Source of the DNA: Agrocybe praecox
Lineage: Eukaryota > Basidiomycota > Agaricomycetes > Agaricales > Agrocybaceae
NCBI GenBank assembly: GCA_964017145.1
Contig: OZ024840.1
Span: 930,001 to 994,000 of the forward strand
Length of the DNA: 64,000 bases
Reading direction: 5' to 3'
Below, one piece after another: positions 1 to 13,944 of the stretch. The notes below the pieces were generated by a model. It searched no databases. It saw nothing but the letters and a program-made list of their open reading frames with translations, and was not told the origin of the DNA. A program made the translations under genes and the position numbers. Each line of letters opens with the position of its first letter. Positions within the stretch are counted from its first letter, which is position 1.

Positions 1-1444
1 TGTTGGAATAATACATCCAATCACTCTGTTTTCCAAATAGCTATCGCTTATTACCCCATCAATGGGACCATAAGGTAACTACAAACAGCTTCAGCAAGCT
101 CCAAGAAGAGAAAAAAACAGGAAAAGCTCACCGTTCCAAAGAACATATGAAACATTATCATACCAAATGCCCAACAATCCACAGAAGTTCCTCGCTTCCA
201 ACCAAGGAATACCTCTGGTGCACGATATTCATTCATCGTCAAGCAAGGAACATGATCAACCGCCAAAGCATCGGTCAGGAACTGGCTGTGGCTGAAATCG
301 GATATCACAATGTGGCCTTGGTTGTCTATGGCGATATTCTTCGGCTCCAGAGTGTTATGCACAATACCAGAATCGTGCAGGCTCGAGATGCCAGATACCT
401 ATGAGCATTAGTGAATAATGATATTGTGTATGGGCTTGGTTGTACATACCAATTCTGCTGCGTAGAAAATTGCACGATGAGATGGAAGGGGTCCGTATTG
501 ACTGATGAGATCTGCTAGGTTGCCGCCTCCATGATAATCCTGAGAGAAATTTAAACTTAAAGTTCTTTAAAGACCTGCAATGAACATGAGACTGACAGTG
601 ATGATATAGATATGTTCTCCGCCTCGAAACGCCCAACGCATACACGCAATGAAAGGGGGCGACAGCTCGTTCAAATGCTCTAAGACCGTTTTCTCTGGCC
701 AAGATGGCTTTTTAACGTGCCGTCTTTTTATATTGTACCTTTTCCCAGTATCCCGTTTCACGCACGTCTTCGTGTTATTCGCTGATCCTATGTCCTCAAT
801 CTCGAAGTCTGAAAGCATCGCCCAGTGCTGTTGGCTGCATTCTGTAATAGCCATACTCGACTCGCCAACATCTTCTGGAATAGTCGGCAATCCAGAACGG
901 CACTGAGACTTGGGCGATATCAGCAAGATTTCCTGGTGACATTTTCTTGTCAAAATTGTGCATATACGAAGGGGAAGAAGGAAGAAACGAACATCAATGT
1001 CATCATGACCCCATTCAGGATCTATGTCCTTGAGATGACTATAACTCTGTTTCCAAGTCGGTTCAATACCCGAGGGGGGATAATTTGTGATAGTGCTTAC
1101 CTCGATATCATAGCTCATGTCTGGATCAACATTAGACTTCCCACCTTGCTCAACGTGCAGACCAAGCCCATCGAAGAGGTCAGCAAATTTTTGCTTTATA
1201 AATTCTTCAATGTCATGTCTTGCACGAAAAGAGCCGAAACTCACAGAAAAGGGGACAGAATCAATATCGCCCACTTCCAAGCGAGGGGAGGTTGGCACAT
1301 CTATCGGAAAGAAGTTCGTTGGAGTGATAGGCCACTCAGGACTGCCCTGATACTTATGTAAAGAAACGACTGGCATAAGGTTTAATAACGAGAGGAGCAA
1401 CGAAATGAGCTTACAAGACTCTCGTCCTCGTAGCAGGTCGACAT
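1..1444 (-). CDS. Degenerate protein kinase (probable pseudokinase), 3' end cut by window edge
   Basis: The gene runs leftwards and leaves the window. Exons fitted by phase are 1415-1444, 597-1346, 450-539, 132-398 and 1-78 (partial). The small first exon starts MSTCYEDESL. The N-lobe is near RYNIKRRHVKK. The C-lobe has SLHDSGIVHNTLEPKN where active kinases have HRDxKxxN, and VISDFSHS in place of DFG. The activation-segment end (YRAPEVFLG) and the helix-F region (VDCWAFGMI) are well kept. The catalytic Asp and the DFG Gly are therefore missing, so I infer a pseudokinase or a strongly diverged fungal kinase. Two stretches inside exon 2, of 54 and 60 bp, have intron-like borders but keep the frame open, so the exact protein is uncertain. 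No ligand or pathway can be named. Confidence 0.7.
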
Positions 1445-1845
1445 TGCGGCTTCCGATACCTGGGGGTTGAATTTGGTAATGGCGGGGTCCTTCTCGAGGT
1501 GTCGCGATGTTCAGAGAGAAATAGAATGTCCCTGTCTTTTGTCAGAGTTTGTAGTTTGGCCGGGTTTGGTTTGTCGTGTTGAAACGATCGTTGTTTTGTT
1601 TTGACAGGACACGCACATGCCTCCAAAGCGACTCATCAAAGCTGTACGATTAACACCTCAAATGACAACGACTGCCAACAATGAGTAGAGGGTATTTTGG
1701 TGGCAACAAGGATATTATAGGTTGATAGTTTCAAATTTTGTAGCTTGAAATAGTATGAAATAATGATACATAGTTAACCATTCATGCTCTTCTGTATTCT
1801 CAAGACAGTAAGCGCGGTGAATGAGGCAAGAACGAGCATACTCAC

Positions 1846-2566
1846 CTATAACGGTTTCGTTTCGTCCAGGACCTTTTTGGTAGCTTCTACAATAATGTCG
1901 TGCTCAACACCATGAAGTCTCGTCTCATAATCCTCTAGCGACTCCCCCTTGACGAACGGTACTTCGCGGATCACAAGAGGTTCTCCCCTATCAACATCCT
2001 TCACAACACGATGGACCATCGCTCCTGACTGAGAAATTTCTCCCTTCTGGAAGGCTTCAAAGGCACGTTCGATCGCTCCAGCACCATCGAACTGGCCGGG
2101 CAATGCTGGATGTAAGTTGATCACTGGGATAGGTTTGTTGGGAAAGATGTCTTCCCCTTCCACGGGTTTTCGACCGTCAAGGAGCTCGAGGAAACCCTCG
2201 CTCAATATATGCATCCAGCCGGCCAAAACAACGAGATCGGGTTTGGTGCGAAGGACAATTTTTGCGACTTCAGCATCATAATCCTCGCGCGTCTTCCCCG
2301 GATTCTGCTTCAAATAAGGCTGGAGAGCCATATATGCCGTCTGAATGGGTGGATTAGCTTGCGCTGCTCTTGTCAATCCATATGCCGCCTTCCGATTCGA
2401 AAGAACAAGATTTATTTCAGCATTTGGGAGAGCCGGGGTGTTGAGAGCATCGATCAATGCCTGCAGATTTGTTCCTAGATATCGTTGGCTGAGGTTTTCG
2501 TAACAAGTATTTGCGGCTTCAAATACCTGAGCCGGAGATGAGCACGGTAATTTTTCTGGTCGACAT
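1846..2566 (-). CDS. ADE8: Phosphoribosylglycinamide formyltransferase (GAR transformylase)
   Basis: It transfers a formyl group from 10-formyl-tetrahydrofolate to GAR, the third step of purine synthesis, in the cytosol. Exon 1 (2527-2566) gives MSTRKITVLISGS. A 52-bp intron follows, and exon 2 (1846-2474) completes SGSGTNLQAL, the phosphate-binding loop. The total is 222 residues, normal for the monofunctional fungal enzyme. Catalytic residues expected for the family are visible: Asn133 and His135 in INLHPALPG, and Asp175 in DVDRGEPL. The open frame can be read on upstream to 2628, but that start would destroy the N-terminal beta strand and loop, so the spliced start is preferred. It is divergent from the EFM5-like gene across 165 bp. 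Confidence 0.93.
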
Positions 2567-2731
2567 AATGATGGTTTGAAGTCAGGATCCCAAAGTAGAC
2601 TTTCTCTGCAGACAAATCGGGCATTCATGATCGTTTGATGGAGGTCTCAACTTTATCCACAACCACATTATTCTAAAGTTTCCTGGCTGCATACAGACTC
2701 TCTTAATAATCATCACAAACTACGCTACATC
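2567..2731. promoter_or_regulatory. Shared divergent promoter, ADE8 / EFM5
   Basis: Only 165 bp separate the two start codons, so both promoters must lie here or overlap the genes. No TATA box or well-defined operator was recognised. Shared regulation is an inference from spacing only. Confidence 0.5.
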
Positions 2732-3846
2732 ATGGAAGTTCCAGGATCTCCTCTTTCTTCGTCAAAATTTTCAGATATCTCTGGATCACCGCCTAAACTC
2801 GACATGAGCACTCTCGCTATTCTAGACAATTACTTCACAGAAAAGGCCGAGCAAGAGCGTCTCTTCCAGGAACTTGCAGCCGAGAAAGCTGCTGCTGAAG
2901 TTGCTGGACTTGCCCTCGATGTCGACGAAGCTGATCAAGACAAACCTATGATCAGCGTCACCGATTTCAAACTTGCATTTGGGGAGGACTGGCAACTCAG
3001 TCAATTTTGGTGAGTAATCGAAATTAACCATTAGTCGGCATAAGATTCGTGGTAGAATACATATCCAGAGGCCAATCGCCACGGCCTTCAATAAAACATA
3101 CCCTCTACGTAAGGAGGACATGGAAACCACCTATGGATCCAAATTCAGAGGACCGAGGCTGAAGTTCCTCAAGACAATTAACAAACCTTCTCCAATACTT
3201 TTCTGGGGCTCGTAACGGGCAAGCAATATGCCCATCTCATAGCTAGCCACTCTGACCTCTTTTTCTAGGTATGATGAAAAATTCGCGAACAGACTAGCTA
3301 GGAATTTGCATGATATGTGCACCGAAACGACGAACGTCGCTTTTCTGTGCTGCCCTACAGCCTTTGTAGCCTTCCAACATATGAAACCATTGCGCACGGC
3401 GAGACTACTTGAATACGATCAACGATTCTCTATTCTCTCTCCACGCCAATTCTTTCCATACGATATGAACGAGCCAGAAGTCTTCCCGGAAGAATTAGCT
3501 GGCAAAGTAGACATCGCAGTTATTGACCCTCCTTTCTTGAACGAGGTTCGGCCCTTTCATCTTGAATCCCATTTGGATCTGAAGAATCTGGATTACGGGG
3601 TTTTTTTTTCAGGATACACACACTAAAGTCTTGAAGACACTGCGAAGAATTTTACACCCTAAAAGCAAACTGATCGTGCTTACATCTACTTCAATCGAAG
3701 ACATCATCCTCCGGCTATACGATGAATCACCTTTGGGTCCTCTGAGGAGGACCGCCATCACGGTTGAACACGGCAGGCTTGCCAATGATTTTGCATGCTG
3801 GGGTTCTTGGGAAAGAGCGGAAAATTTTGGTGAAGAGAAGGATTAG
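2732..3846 (+). CDS. EFM5: EFM5-like protein-lysine N-methyltransferase (eEF1A methyltransferase 1 family)
   Basis: Family members use S-adenosylmethionine to methylate a lysine of translation factor eEF1A; they were first annotated as N6-adenine methylases. Exons 2732-3009, 3269-3545 and 3613-3846 give 262 residues in phase. The family signature DWQLSQFWYDEKFA spans the first intron (TG|G codon). The catalytic motif DPPF lies near residues 177-180 and is followed by an intron. The C-terminus has the conserved LANDFACW block. A charged, coiled-coil-like N-terminus (residues 30-65, AEQERLFQELAAEKAAAE) precedes the domain. The first intron, at 259 bp, is long for this genome. A MITE begins about 80 bp after the stop codon. 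Confidence 0.88.
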
Positions 3847-3924
3847 ATTTAAAACGGACCATCAAGGAACATCATCTAGAGAAGAGGGATATATATTATT
3901 TGGGGAAGATACATACAGTTCCCA

Positions 3925-4085
3925 TGTCGGAAAAATCGAAATAAGCATATCAGTGATTACTGAACCATTTCAGGGATTATGGTCCCATATCTGACCATAT
4001 CTTGCGAAATATGCCACCATAATCCAATGTCATGGTTCAGTAATCAGGGATAACTACCGATATTTTAATTTCGATTTTTCCGACA
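3925..4085. mobile_element. Short foldback MITE (161 bp)
   Basis: The ends are an exact 18-bp inverted repeat: TGTCGGAAAAATCGAAAT at the left and its complement ending at 4085. Inner arms also pair (GATTACTGAACCAT against ATGGTTCAGTAATC, and GATTATGG against CCATAATC), so the whole element is close to one long palindrome. There is no coding capacity. No convincing target-site duplication is visible (flanks TTCCCA and CAGTGT), so the superfamily is unknown. It sits between the convergent 3' ends of EFM5 and the MYST gene. Confidence 0.8.
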
Positions 4086-4217
4086 CAGTGTACAGGAGTG
4101 TTTGTCGGGGCTCAAACATAATCGTAATTACAATATGTAGGGTATATATCTTCGTAGACACTAACTATGAAGGAAAAAGAAAAAGAAAAAAAGGCGCCAG
4201 TTTGCAGTCACCAGTTG

Positions 4218-6304
<2,087 letters not shown>

Positions 6305-6738
6305 CAATCGTCGTTGTTTGAGAGATTGAAATTTGTGTCTTGAACAAATGTTAATGCTGATCAAAAGAAAGAGGGAGTATCTCACCTTCAAAGTCGTGAA
6401 AAGGTCTTCGTACAGTAATATAGTGACGAGGACGGTGGTATAAGCCCGAAAAACAGTGCTCGCTGTGCGCAACAATGCGTGCAAGATGGGCGCCGACGAC
6501 GATGGCCGACAGCAAATCCGGTGACTTGTTTGTTAGCCGGGGTGCCTGTGCGTACATAAACAACCGCCCCGTGAACGGCTTTCGAACGGCGACACAGGGA
6601 CTGACTGTTGACATGCTCCCCAAACATTTCCCTTCCACCCACGCTTCTCGGGATTTGTCTGTGTATAATAGCTCTTAACTTCATATCTAATCTCTTTCCC
6701 GGAACCCATTTTGACCTTAACTTCGCGTGATTTCTACC
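6305..6738. promoter_or_regulatory. Divergent intergenic region, MYST / Zn2Cys6 gene
   Basis: About 430 bp lie between two start codons facing away from each other. Open frames here on both strands overlap each other and match no family. No defined binding site was recognised. Confidence 0.4.
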
Positions 6739-9700
6739 ATGTCCAGTGATCCCGATCGTACATCCAATCCAGCATTATCTCGGGCTGTTAGCGAAGACGC
6801 CCCCAAGTCGAAGAAAAGGAGACTCCATGGTGCTTGTGATACATGTAGGAAGAGAAAGGGTAGGTCGCAAGATCCTACTTTGTATAGCTTGATGCAATAT
6901 TGAATGAAATCTTTAGTAAAATGTACGGACTCATCAGTACTTCCTTTCGATACGATATTTCCCTAACTCTTTCGAATATTGAAGGCGATAGTGCTGAAAG
7001 GCCAGGGATCAAATGCTCCAACTGCGAAGCAGCGGGAATTAAATGCAGTCATGACATACCTCGCGAGCCAAAGGTACCCTTTAACACGGTTGAGGCTGAA
7101 ATATCTATTCCATGGATCCTGAATAGTCTTGCCCTTAGAAATCAGAAAAGCAGCAAGCGTAAGAAATCTTACTGTGGTCACTCATAGTGTCACTGAAACC
7201 CCATATTTCACAGATATATAGTAAGCCTGGAGGCGAAGATCCGTAAGCTGGAAAATTACATTCACAATGTAATTTGTATCTCTTCGAAACGTATCTTAAT
7301 GGCAAATGCCTTACTCATACACAGATGCACCCCAATGAAGACATCGACAAGATTGCTAACAGCTCCTCTCAGTCTGTGAAAATCTCCCAGGAAACCTTTG
7401 CCGACGTTACACCTGTCCTCAAGAGTGATTGCACCGCATCTGCCGCAGCCGCTATCTCTCCTGCGTCGGAGGACACCGAGGACAAGTCGGACGACGATGA
7501 TACAGAAGAAGATTTGGGACATATATCTCTTTCCAAACATATGAACCAGCTTTCGCTTGATTCAGAGGCTGGGGACCGTTTCTATGGTCAATCTAGGTAC
7601 TTGATCGAGTATCCCAGTCGTGAAGCTTTACTGACCATGTTTAGTATATACATGTTTAGCAAGGATGTATCTGCGTTTAGAAGTCAGGCAATAGGCGACA
7701 TTAAATCAGATTTCGAGAAGTTTAGGCGGCCTATGTACTGGCAAGTTAGACCTGTAAGTGACTGGTGGAATTACATTCTCCTCATCAATGTTGTCTGACG
7801 ATATTTGAAGTGGGAAATGGCCTACAGCATCGTTCCAGAAATCTCCTATGTTTATCCGGACGCAGACCTCATCCACGACCTTTCTGCGCTTTACTTCGAA
7901 AGAATCAACCTCTTCTTCCCTGTCATTCACCGCCCTACCTTCATGAGATCGCTGTCCCTTGGTCAACACATATGGGATTCTTCTTTCGGTATGACAGTAC
8001 TTCTGGTATGCGCAATTGGAGCAAGGTATTCGCGTGATCCACGCGTGAATGTCGCTAATGACCCTTCTGGTTTGTCTGCGGGCTGGGATTACTTCCGGCA
8101 AGTGCCGGTGCACCGAAGATTACAACTTTATCGGACGTCCCACTATGACATCCAATATTACTGTGTAAGTTGCCCTTTCTGCGCGCAACGCACCTTGTGC
8201 ATCGTTAACAGTCTGTTCTTAGCTTGCTGGTCTGTACCTCGTGGGGACATCCATTCCGTACTCTACCTGGAATATTGTAGGCCTGGGTATGCGTTACGCC
8301 ATTGGAAGAGGCATGCATAGACGCAAATCACACAATCAAAGACCGAATGCAGAGGATGAATCTGCGAGGAGAGCTTTCTGGTATGCAACCGGGTTGATTG
8401 ATGAATGTCTGAGTTTGTAACCATCTACTTTAGGTGCTTATTCTGTTTAGATCGTATAATTAGCTCGTTCACAGGCAGACCCTGCGTAATCCACAGCGAA
8501 GAGTGCGTTTACCCTTAACATTCCACATTTACTATCACTAACAAGTACATTTCAGATTCGACGTGGAGTATCCCATCGAGTGTGACGATGAGTACTGGGA
8601 GACCTCAGACCCTGATCAAAACTTCAAACAACCTCCTGGGAAACCTTGCACAATAACAGCTTTCAAAGCTCTCATCAAGCTGTGCGAGATCCTTGAATTC
8701 GCGTTGCGTGCATTGTATACTACCAAGAAGTCCAAGATACTTGCTGGGCACACAGGGAATGAATGGGAAGGTCGCATAGTGACGCAGCTCGACTCTTCGC
8801 TGAATGCCTGGAAGGACGACCTTCCGCTCTTCTGTACGCCGATCCATCGCTCTTTCCTTTGTGTCAAAATTAACATATCCCATGAAAACAGTGCGTTGGG
8901 ATCCTGCGACACCCTCATCCGATTTCTTCCACCAATCTGTGATTCTGTACACTACCTATTACTACATCCAGATGCAGATCCATCGACCATTCCTAACCAA
9001 GAAATCACCCTTATCGTTCCGTTCATTGGCTATCTGCACAAATGCAGCCAAAGCCTGCACCCAAGTCCTGGAAGCTGGTTCGACGCGAGGACTACATGAC
9101 TTTCCCAATTTAATCGTTGAGTGCTAATCTTGGTTGGCAGTTCATTGATAATAATACTATTGCCTTTGGCATTTTTAGATTGCTACTTTTTCTGCTGGTC
9201 TTGTTATTGTGATGAACCTCTGGGGCAGCCAACGCTCCGGTTTCTCTGGAAATCCTGTGAATGATGTGAAAAACCTGCAAGTATGTCTCTACGTTCTGAA
9301 AGAGTGCGAAAAAGGGTCAGTTACAATTCGTCCGTTTATTTGTTTTATTTACTAAATAATACGGATATTAAGGTGGCATCTGGCCGGACGGTTACGGTTT
9401 GTACGATCTTCTCTATGGAACCCCATAAATTAACACCTCTTCTTCTTATTTAGCGATCTCCTCAGCGAGCTGGGCTCTATGCAGGACTACAAGCCGTCAA
9501 ATGCTAGCAAGCGACGTTTTGACACCGAAACAAAGGAGACGACTGCATACATGAGGAGTGCAATGGGCAACCCCCTCGCTCAAGAATCGCCACCTATCTT
9601 TGAATTTACAAACCTGCCGAGTACAGGCTCCGGTGTGGATCCAATATACAACAGCTCCGCAAGCATGCCTCCCACCAACGATTGGGATCTGAGCAACCTC

Positions 9701-10017
9701 TTACTGCTCGAAATGGGATACGTACAAAATCACTCGAACCAGATTTCACATGCAACAGTGCCGAGTACTCCCATGGCCAAGATGGAGGTTTCTTCACCGC
9801 CAATGAATACGTATACCCGGAAGGCAGGAAGTCCAGGATACCCAAATGACTTCAGTTTAGATGGCGATATCTTTGGATTGTGGCAGGATATCCCTGTTAC
9901 CTTTAGGTGGGCTTCATGGTTTTTCTGCCTTTCTTTACCAACAGCATTGACATGAAAATATCAAGTGGCGAAGAATGGGAGTCATATGTCGGCAGCATGG
10001 CTCAACATCTTTCATAA
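6739..10017 (+). CDS. Zn2Cys6 transcription factor with fungal-specific TF domain
   Basis: This is a nuclear DNA-binding regulator. After an N-terminal basic stretch (KSKKRRLHG) the binuclear zinc cluster reads CDTCRKRKVKC then DSAERPGIKC, CSNC and AAGIKC: C-x2-C-x6-C-x9-C-x2-C-x6-C. It needs a 6-base exon at 6917-6922 and is followed by a 20-base exon at 7139-7158. A dimerisation coil follows (YIVSLEAKIRKLENYIHN). The fungal TF domain starts near WEMAYSIVPEISYVYPDADL and includes SALYFERINLFFPVIHRPTF, GMTVLLVCAIGARYS, GLGMRYAIGRGMHRRK, RRAFW, RIISSFTGRP and PIECDDEYWE. The final exon ends with SYVGSMAQHLS. At least twelve short introns are needed. The target genes are unknown. Confidence 0.87.
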
Positions 10018-10389
10018 AGCGGCGATACCCACGTCCATGGAATGGAATAACGAACGTACCTTGCTTTCAATGTATTAAATATGTATTTTATAGCTTCTTG
10101 GTACCTGAAATCCGGTCAGACATTCTTTGCGGTTTGAGAAGAAACAGTATTACACATGACAATTATTGTACCTTTTGCCAACACTCAAGCTTGAAGCTTG
10201 ATCCTTGGATGAATTGCCTCTTGAACGAGGCTACTAGGAGCACGGTGGCGGTGTTTTTGATCACGTAATTGTGCCTTTGAGCGCTTGTGGCTTGCAGCCG
10301 TGAACCTGTTCATCATAACACCACCCACTAAGCTTTGCAAACCCTCTTTAGACTACTCTCTACTCCCAATACGCTTCAAACCCCGCAAA

Positions 10390-10908
10390 ATGTCCGCAAA
10401 TACCCTCCCTGTCGCGCTGTACGAAGATATACTGCCCAAACTAGTCAAAGTACTGGAATTAGTCCAACAACAAAACGCCAACTCTGGGGTCTCAGATGTA
10501 CAGCTAAGGCAGAACATATTTCTTGCTGTGCGTGTATTTATGGTTTGGGTAAAGCGGTATATGTATTCATGTGAGATTGTATAATTCCAGACGAACGATT
10601 TCAAAACTGCAATCGCCCAAGCGAAAGACTTTGCAATCAACCTTCCAGGCGGAGAGCTGCTCATCGAAGAGGAAGACGAGGTTATCGAGATGCTGGAGAA
10701 GCTGAAGGCACGAAAGATGTATGTGTGCAACCTCCAGCTACCTCCTCCCTTAGAGAATTCGTTTATTCATTCATCCTTCCATTTCATGATGCCCAGTGCC
10801 CAACTCGCCACGTTCGCTTCGAAGAAAGTTCTGTCGAACTCGTATGTTCACGATAGCATGGAAGTTGACTCGCTTGCTTCAACTCCTCAAAGCGACTCTG
10901 ATAGCTGA
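10390..10908 (+). CDS. Small coiled-coil protein, Mediator subunit 9-like
   Basis: Three exons (about 10390-10528, 10591-10717 and 10795-10908) read MSANTLPVALYEDILPKL, then TNDFKTAIAQAKDFAINLPGG, EVIEMLEKLKARK, and AQLATFASKKVLSNS with a Ser/Asp-rich tail. About 125 residues, mostly helical. The order (a Leu-rich helix, an LPGG turn, then a long amphipathic helix with a basic end) resembles Med9/Cse2 of the Mediator middle module, which links activators to RNA polymerase II. That match is from memory of the family pattern and is weak; another small nuclear coiled-coil protein is possible. The gene itself is well supported by consistent splice phases. Confidence 0.5.
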
Positions 10909-11766
10909 GCATGTGCTGATACGTGGGTGCACATATGACATGACATTATCTGTCATAAACAAGCAACAGCGCCCTGCACTCATCCGCCAGCGTAGTTTGA
11001 ACTACTACTTCACTTGCCTAGGGAATGCTCCCAGTAGAGGAGATACCAGGGACCTACGCTTCACATCTTTTGAGGTCATGGACAACCGAATACCTCTGGG
11101 AAGATTGGGCATTCATAGTCTATCGTCAAATCACCAGGGAGATATGACTGTCTATCAAATAGTGGTTTATGGTTCCTTTGGCCTCAGACGACCATGACTT
11201 CGCAGCGTAATATGTGTACTCTACTATTTACGTTCAAATGACATGTACTAGAAACTCTTGTCGACCAAACATTTTGGCGACTAGCTCAGGAATGCAATGT
11301 CTTCAGCTCTAATTGGCATACCCCATAACGAAGCAAAATTCATATAAGGATCGCAACAGCTATAAATTGGAAGCTATTCTCAATGACTTTGCAAAAAATC
11401 TCCATTAGAGCAAGCATAAACAGCTAGTGAATACTTTCGGAACCGATTTCTAAGGCTGACTCAGATAATTCACACAAAAGTTTTCATCGAGCGTTATGGG
11501 GACATATACATGGGTTTGGAGCAGACGAAAGCATAAGAAAATCCTAGAAGCTTGCGATACATATGGGTGCGTCAAGCAATGGGCAATGGCATGAATGACG
11601 CCGGCGAGCTCAGATCGTATGTAATCGTATGGGCATCGAGTAGGAGAGAACATTACTGAACGAGGAAAAAAGTGTATGCGGATGGGGAAGACCGAGGACC
11701 AAACATGCGACGACGACAGACAACGGAGGAAACAATGTGGTGTATAATGGTGCGATATCTGTACAT
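10909..11766. other. Intergenic region between convergent Med9-like and RPL19 genes
   Basis: About 860 bp hold the two 3' untranslated regions. The open frame at 10796-11197 overlaps the previous gene out of frame and matches no family. No RNA gene or repeat was recognised. Confidence 0.5.
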
Positions 11767-12533
11767 TTACTCCTTCGCGGTCTCGTGCTCGACGGCGGTG
11801 ATACCCTGTCGCTTCTCGGCGACGCGAGCAGCACGACGTTCGCGGGCAGCCTATGGAAAGAATAAGCTTAGGCGACAGTGAAAAGTATGAAGTACCACAA
11901 ACCTTGTTCTTGACACGGCGAGCCTCCATCTGGTCGCTGAGGACCTTGGTGCGGCTCTTCTCAGCCTTAGCCTTGTGGATGTACTCCATAAGGACACGCT
12001 TGTTCTTGAAGACGTTACCCTTGGATTTTTGGTAGAGGACGTGGTAGCTTTAGGATGAGCGCATAAGCACGATCGATCCCTGAGAACGACCCCGTAGCAA
12101 CTCACAGATGCTTGTCGATCTTTCCGGCCTCTCTGTATTTCCTGAGTAGTCTCCTCAAAACTCTCTGTCTCCTCATCCATAGAACCTTGCTGGGCATCCT
12201 GGCCTCTGATGTACCCTTTCGTTTACCGGTACCGGTGTGACGACCCTTTCGCTTAGCGGCGAGGAGATCGCGTGTGCGGGCACGGGAGTGGACGGTGGTG
12301 GGCTTGATAATGACACGTCCATCCTTGATGAGCTTCTTGACGTGGATGCGGGAGTTGGCGTTGCCAATCTCGGCCTGCTCAGCGGGGTCGAGCCAGATTT
12401 TTCGTTTGCCGACGCCTGCAACGCTAGCGGCGAGGCGCTTTTGTGACCTGAGATTGACTGCAAGAAATGACCCAAAACTGATTTAACCTCCTGATCCTGT
12501 CCAATATCCTACGGGAAACGGATGCTTACCCAT
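11767..12533 (-). CDS. RPL19: 60S ribosomal protein L19 (eL19)
   Basis: This is a structural protein of the large ribosomal subunit. Four exons are fitted: 12530-12533 (only ATGG), 12106-12457, 11903-12047 and 11767-11850, for 194 residues in phase. Characteristic blocks are [58 protein letters not shown] and [11 protein letters not shown]. The C-terminus is the usual long charged helix ([12 protein letters not shown]). The start codon ends exon 1 together with one further base, a common arrangement in fungal ribosomal protein genes. Reading without splicing gives several shorter frames that are artefacts. Confidence 0.96.
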
Positions 12534-13944
12534 GGTTGTCGAGGGCCTGATTACACCAGCAAGACCATAGCAGCAGAAATCGAAGGTTCAGACATAGAAA
12601 AAGCGTAAATTTGACGATTTAAGTCGGATATGGCCAAAATGTCGGGAAAGAGCAGATATGAATCAAAATGACAATAGTTTTGTCAGCTGTACATCCATCA
12701 TTGAAAAGGACGATGAGCAACTTGCCTGGGTCTTGAGGGATGTCGTCGATGGGAGCACCGAGCGAGGTACTATCGAGTGGGTCAGCTTCCCATCATTACG
12801 TAACCAAGCCACTATAAACCTTATTTGGCCGAGCTGTACAGCCTGATTCTCCGCTGATTAGTCCGCTGAACCTTCCTTCCTAATCTGGAACACCTGTTTT
12901 CAACATTCGACCACTCATTTGCTCTTAAATCTCGGATGCCAACATTTGTAACTGGGCTCTAATCTTTTGACGTGAAGTGTAAATTACTGGCTCAAGAAAT
13001 TATTGAAGTAGCTCTTTCGCTCCTGTCTGGCTTAAAACTTATTTGGCTCACAGTGTTGAGAACTTGCCTTGTGGAATGCTCTAACTTTTTGGTCTGCTTG
13101 AGTTTCCTTACACTCTTGTTGATCTGAACTTTTCACGATTGTTTCGAGAAATTAGCGAGTCTTCCTGCTGATATCATATTTTTTAACGTTCAATGGTGCT
13201 GAAGCTTGTTATTACATGCGTATAACTCGGAGAATTAGACTGTTTTTTCAAAATGCATGCTCGTGGTTATCGCTATACAAGTAACGGCACTAATCAAGGT
13301 CATCAATACGGGATAGGGTTATCAATTATACTGGATGAAGAATATGCATATGGAGAGAAGCTTCGAAATCTATTTACGTCCAAAAGAAAATGACAAATCC
13401 ACGAGAGAAAAAAAAGAAGAGAAATAATCCGGAAAACAAAAGTCCAACTCGGAATCGAAATTGATTTCGTAAAGTCCTCAATGAGTTTAAGTATATGTGA
13501 TGTATTTGGGAGACGAATCATGGATCAGGTTGTGTCTTTAATAAAGGTAAGGCGAGTGGGAGTAAAACAAACGATTAGAACCTACTTGTGATCGTCCTCA
13601 ACTTCGGAAAAAGGGTGAGATATGAGGCATCGTGGAGAGTAGTTAAACATGAATTCTGGAGTTAAAGTCAGGAAGGAAGAGGTTCGAACTTGATTAGAAG
13701 GCTTACTAAATGTTTGCTAATATACGTCCAAAGCTTCTCGGCATTTTATTTTTTTGCGTGGTATGTGTTATTTGAGTCAGACATTAGACACTGATACTAA
13801 TAGAAAGGAAATTTTCAGAGAGGTGATGAGGACAACATAAACGTATAATTAACAGAGACGAACCGTGGCTTGTATCGTCAGTGCAGCAATGCTACCGTAG
13901 CACCAGTGGACAATACATATAAAGAGTAGATCTCGTGCATGTGA
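12534..13944. other. Gene-free region upstream of RPL19 and beside repeat copy A
   Basis: It holds the RPL19 promoter side, then AT-rich sequence with no frame over about 70 codons that matches a family. The part from about 13500 may be the poorly conserved far end of repeat copy A. No tRNA, rRNA or terminal-repeat element was seen. Confidence 0.45.

Noticed and set aside
2209..2478. Plus-strand open frame inside ADE8
   Set aside because: It is antisense to a well-supported enzyme gene and matches no family.
3010..3268. Extra exon inside the long first intron of EFM5
   Set aside because: No segment adds a family motif, and the flanking exons already join perfectly at the conserved QFWY signature.
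10796..11197. 133-codon frame after the Med9-like gene
   Set aside because: It starts inside the last exon in another frame and continues into the untranslated region with no family match.
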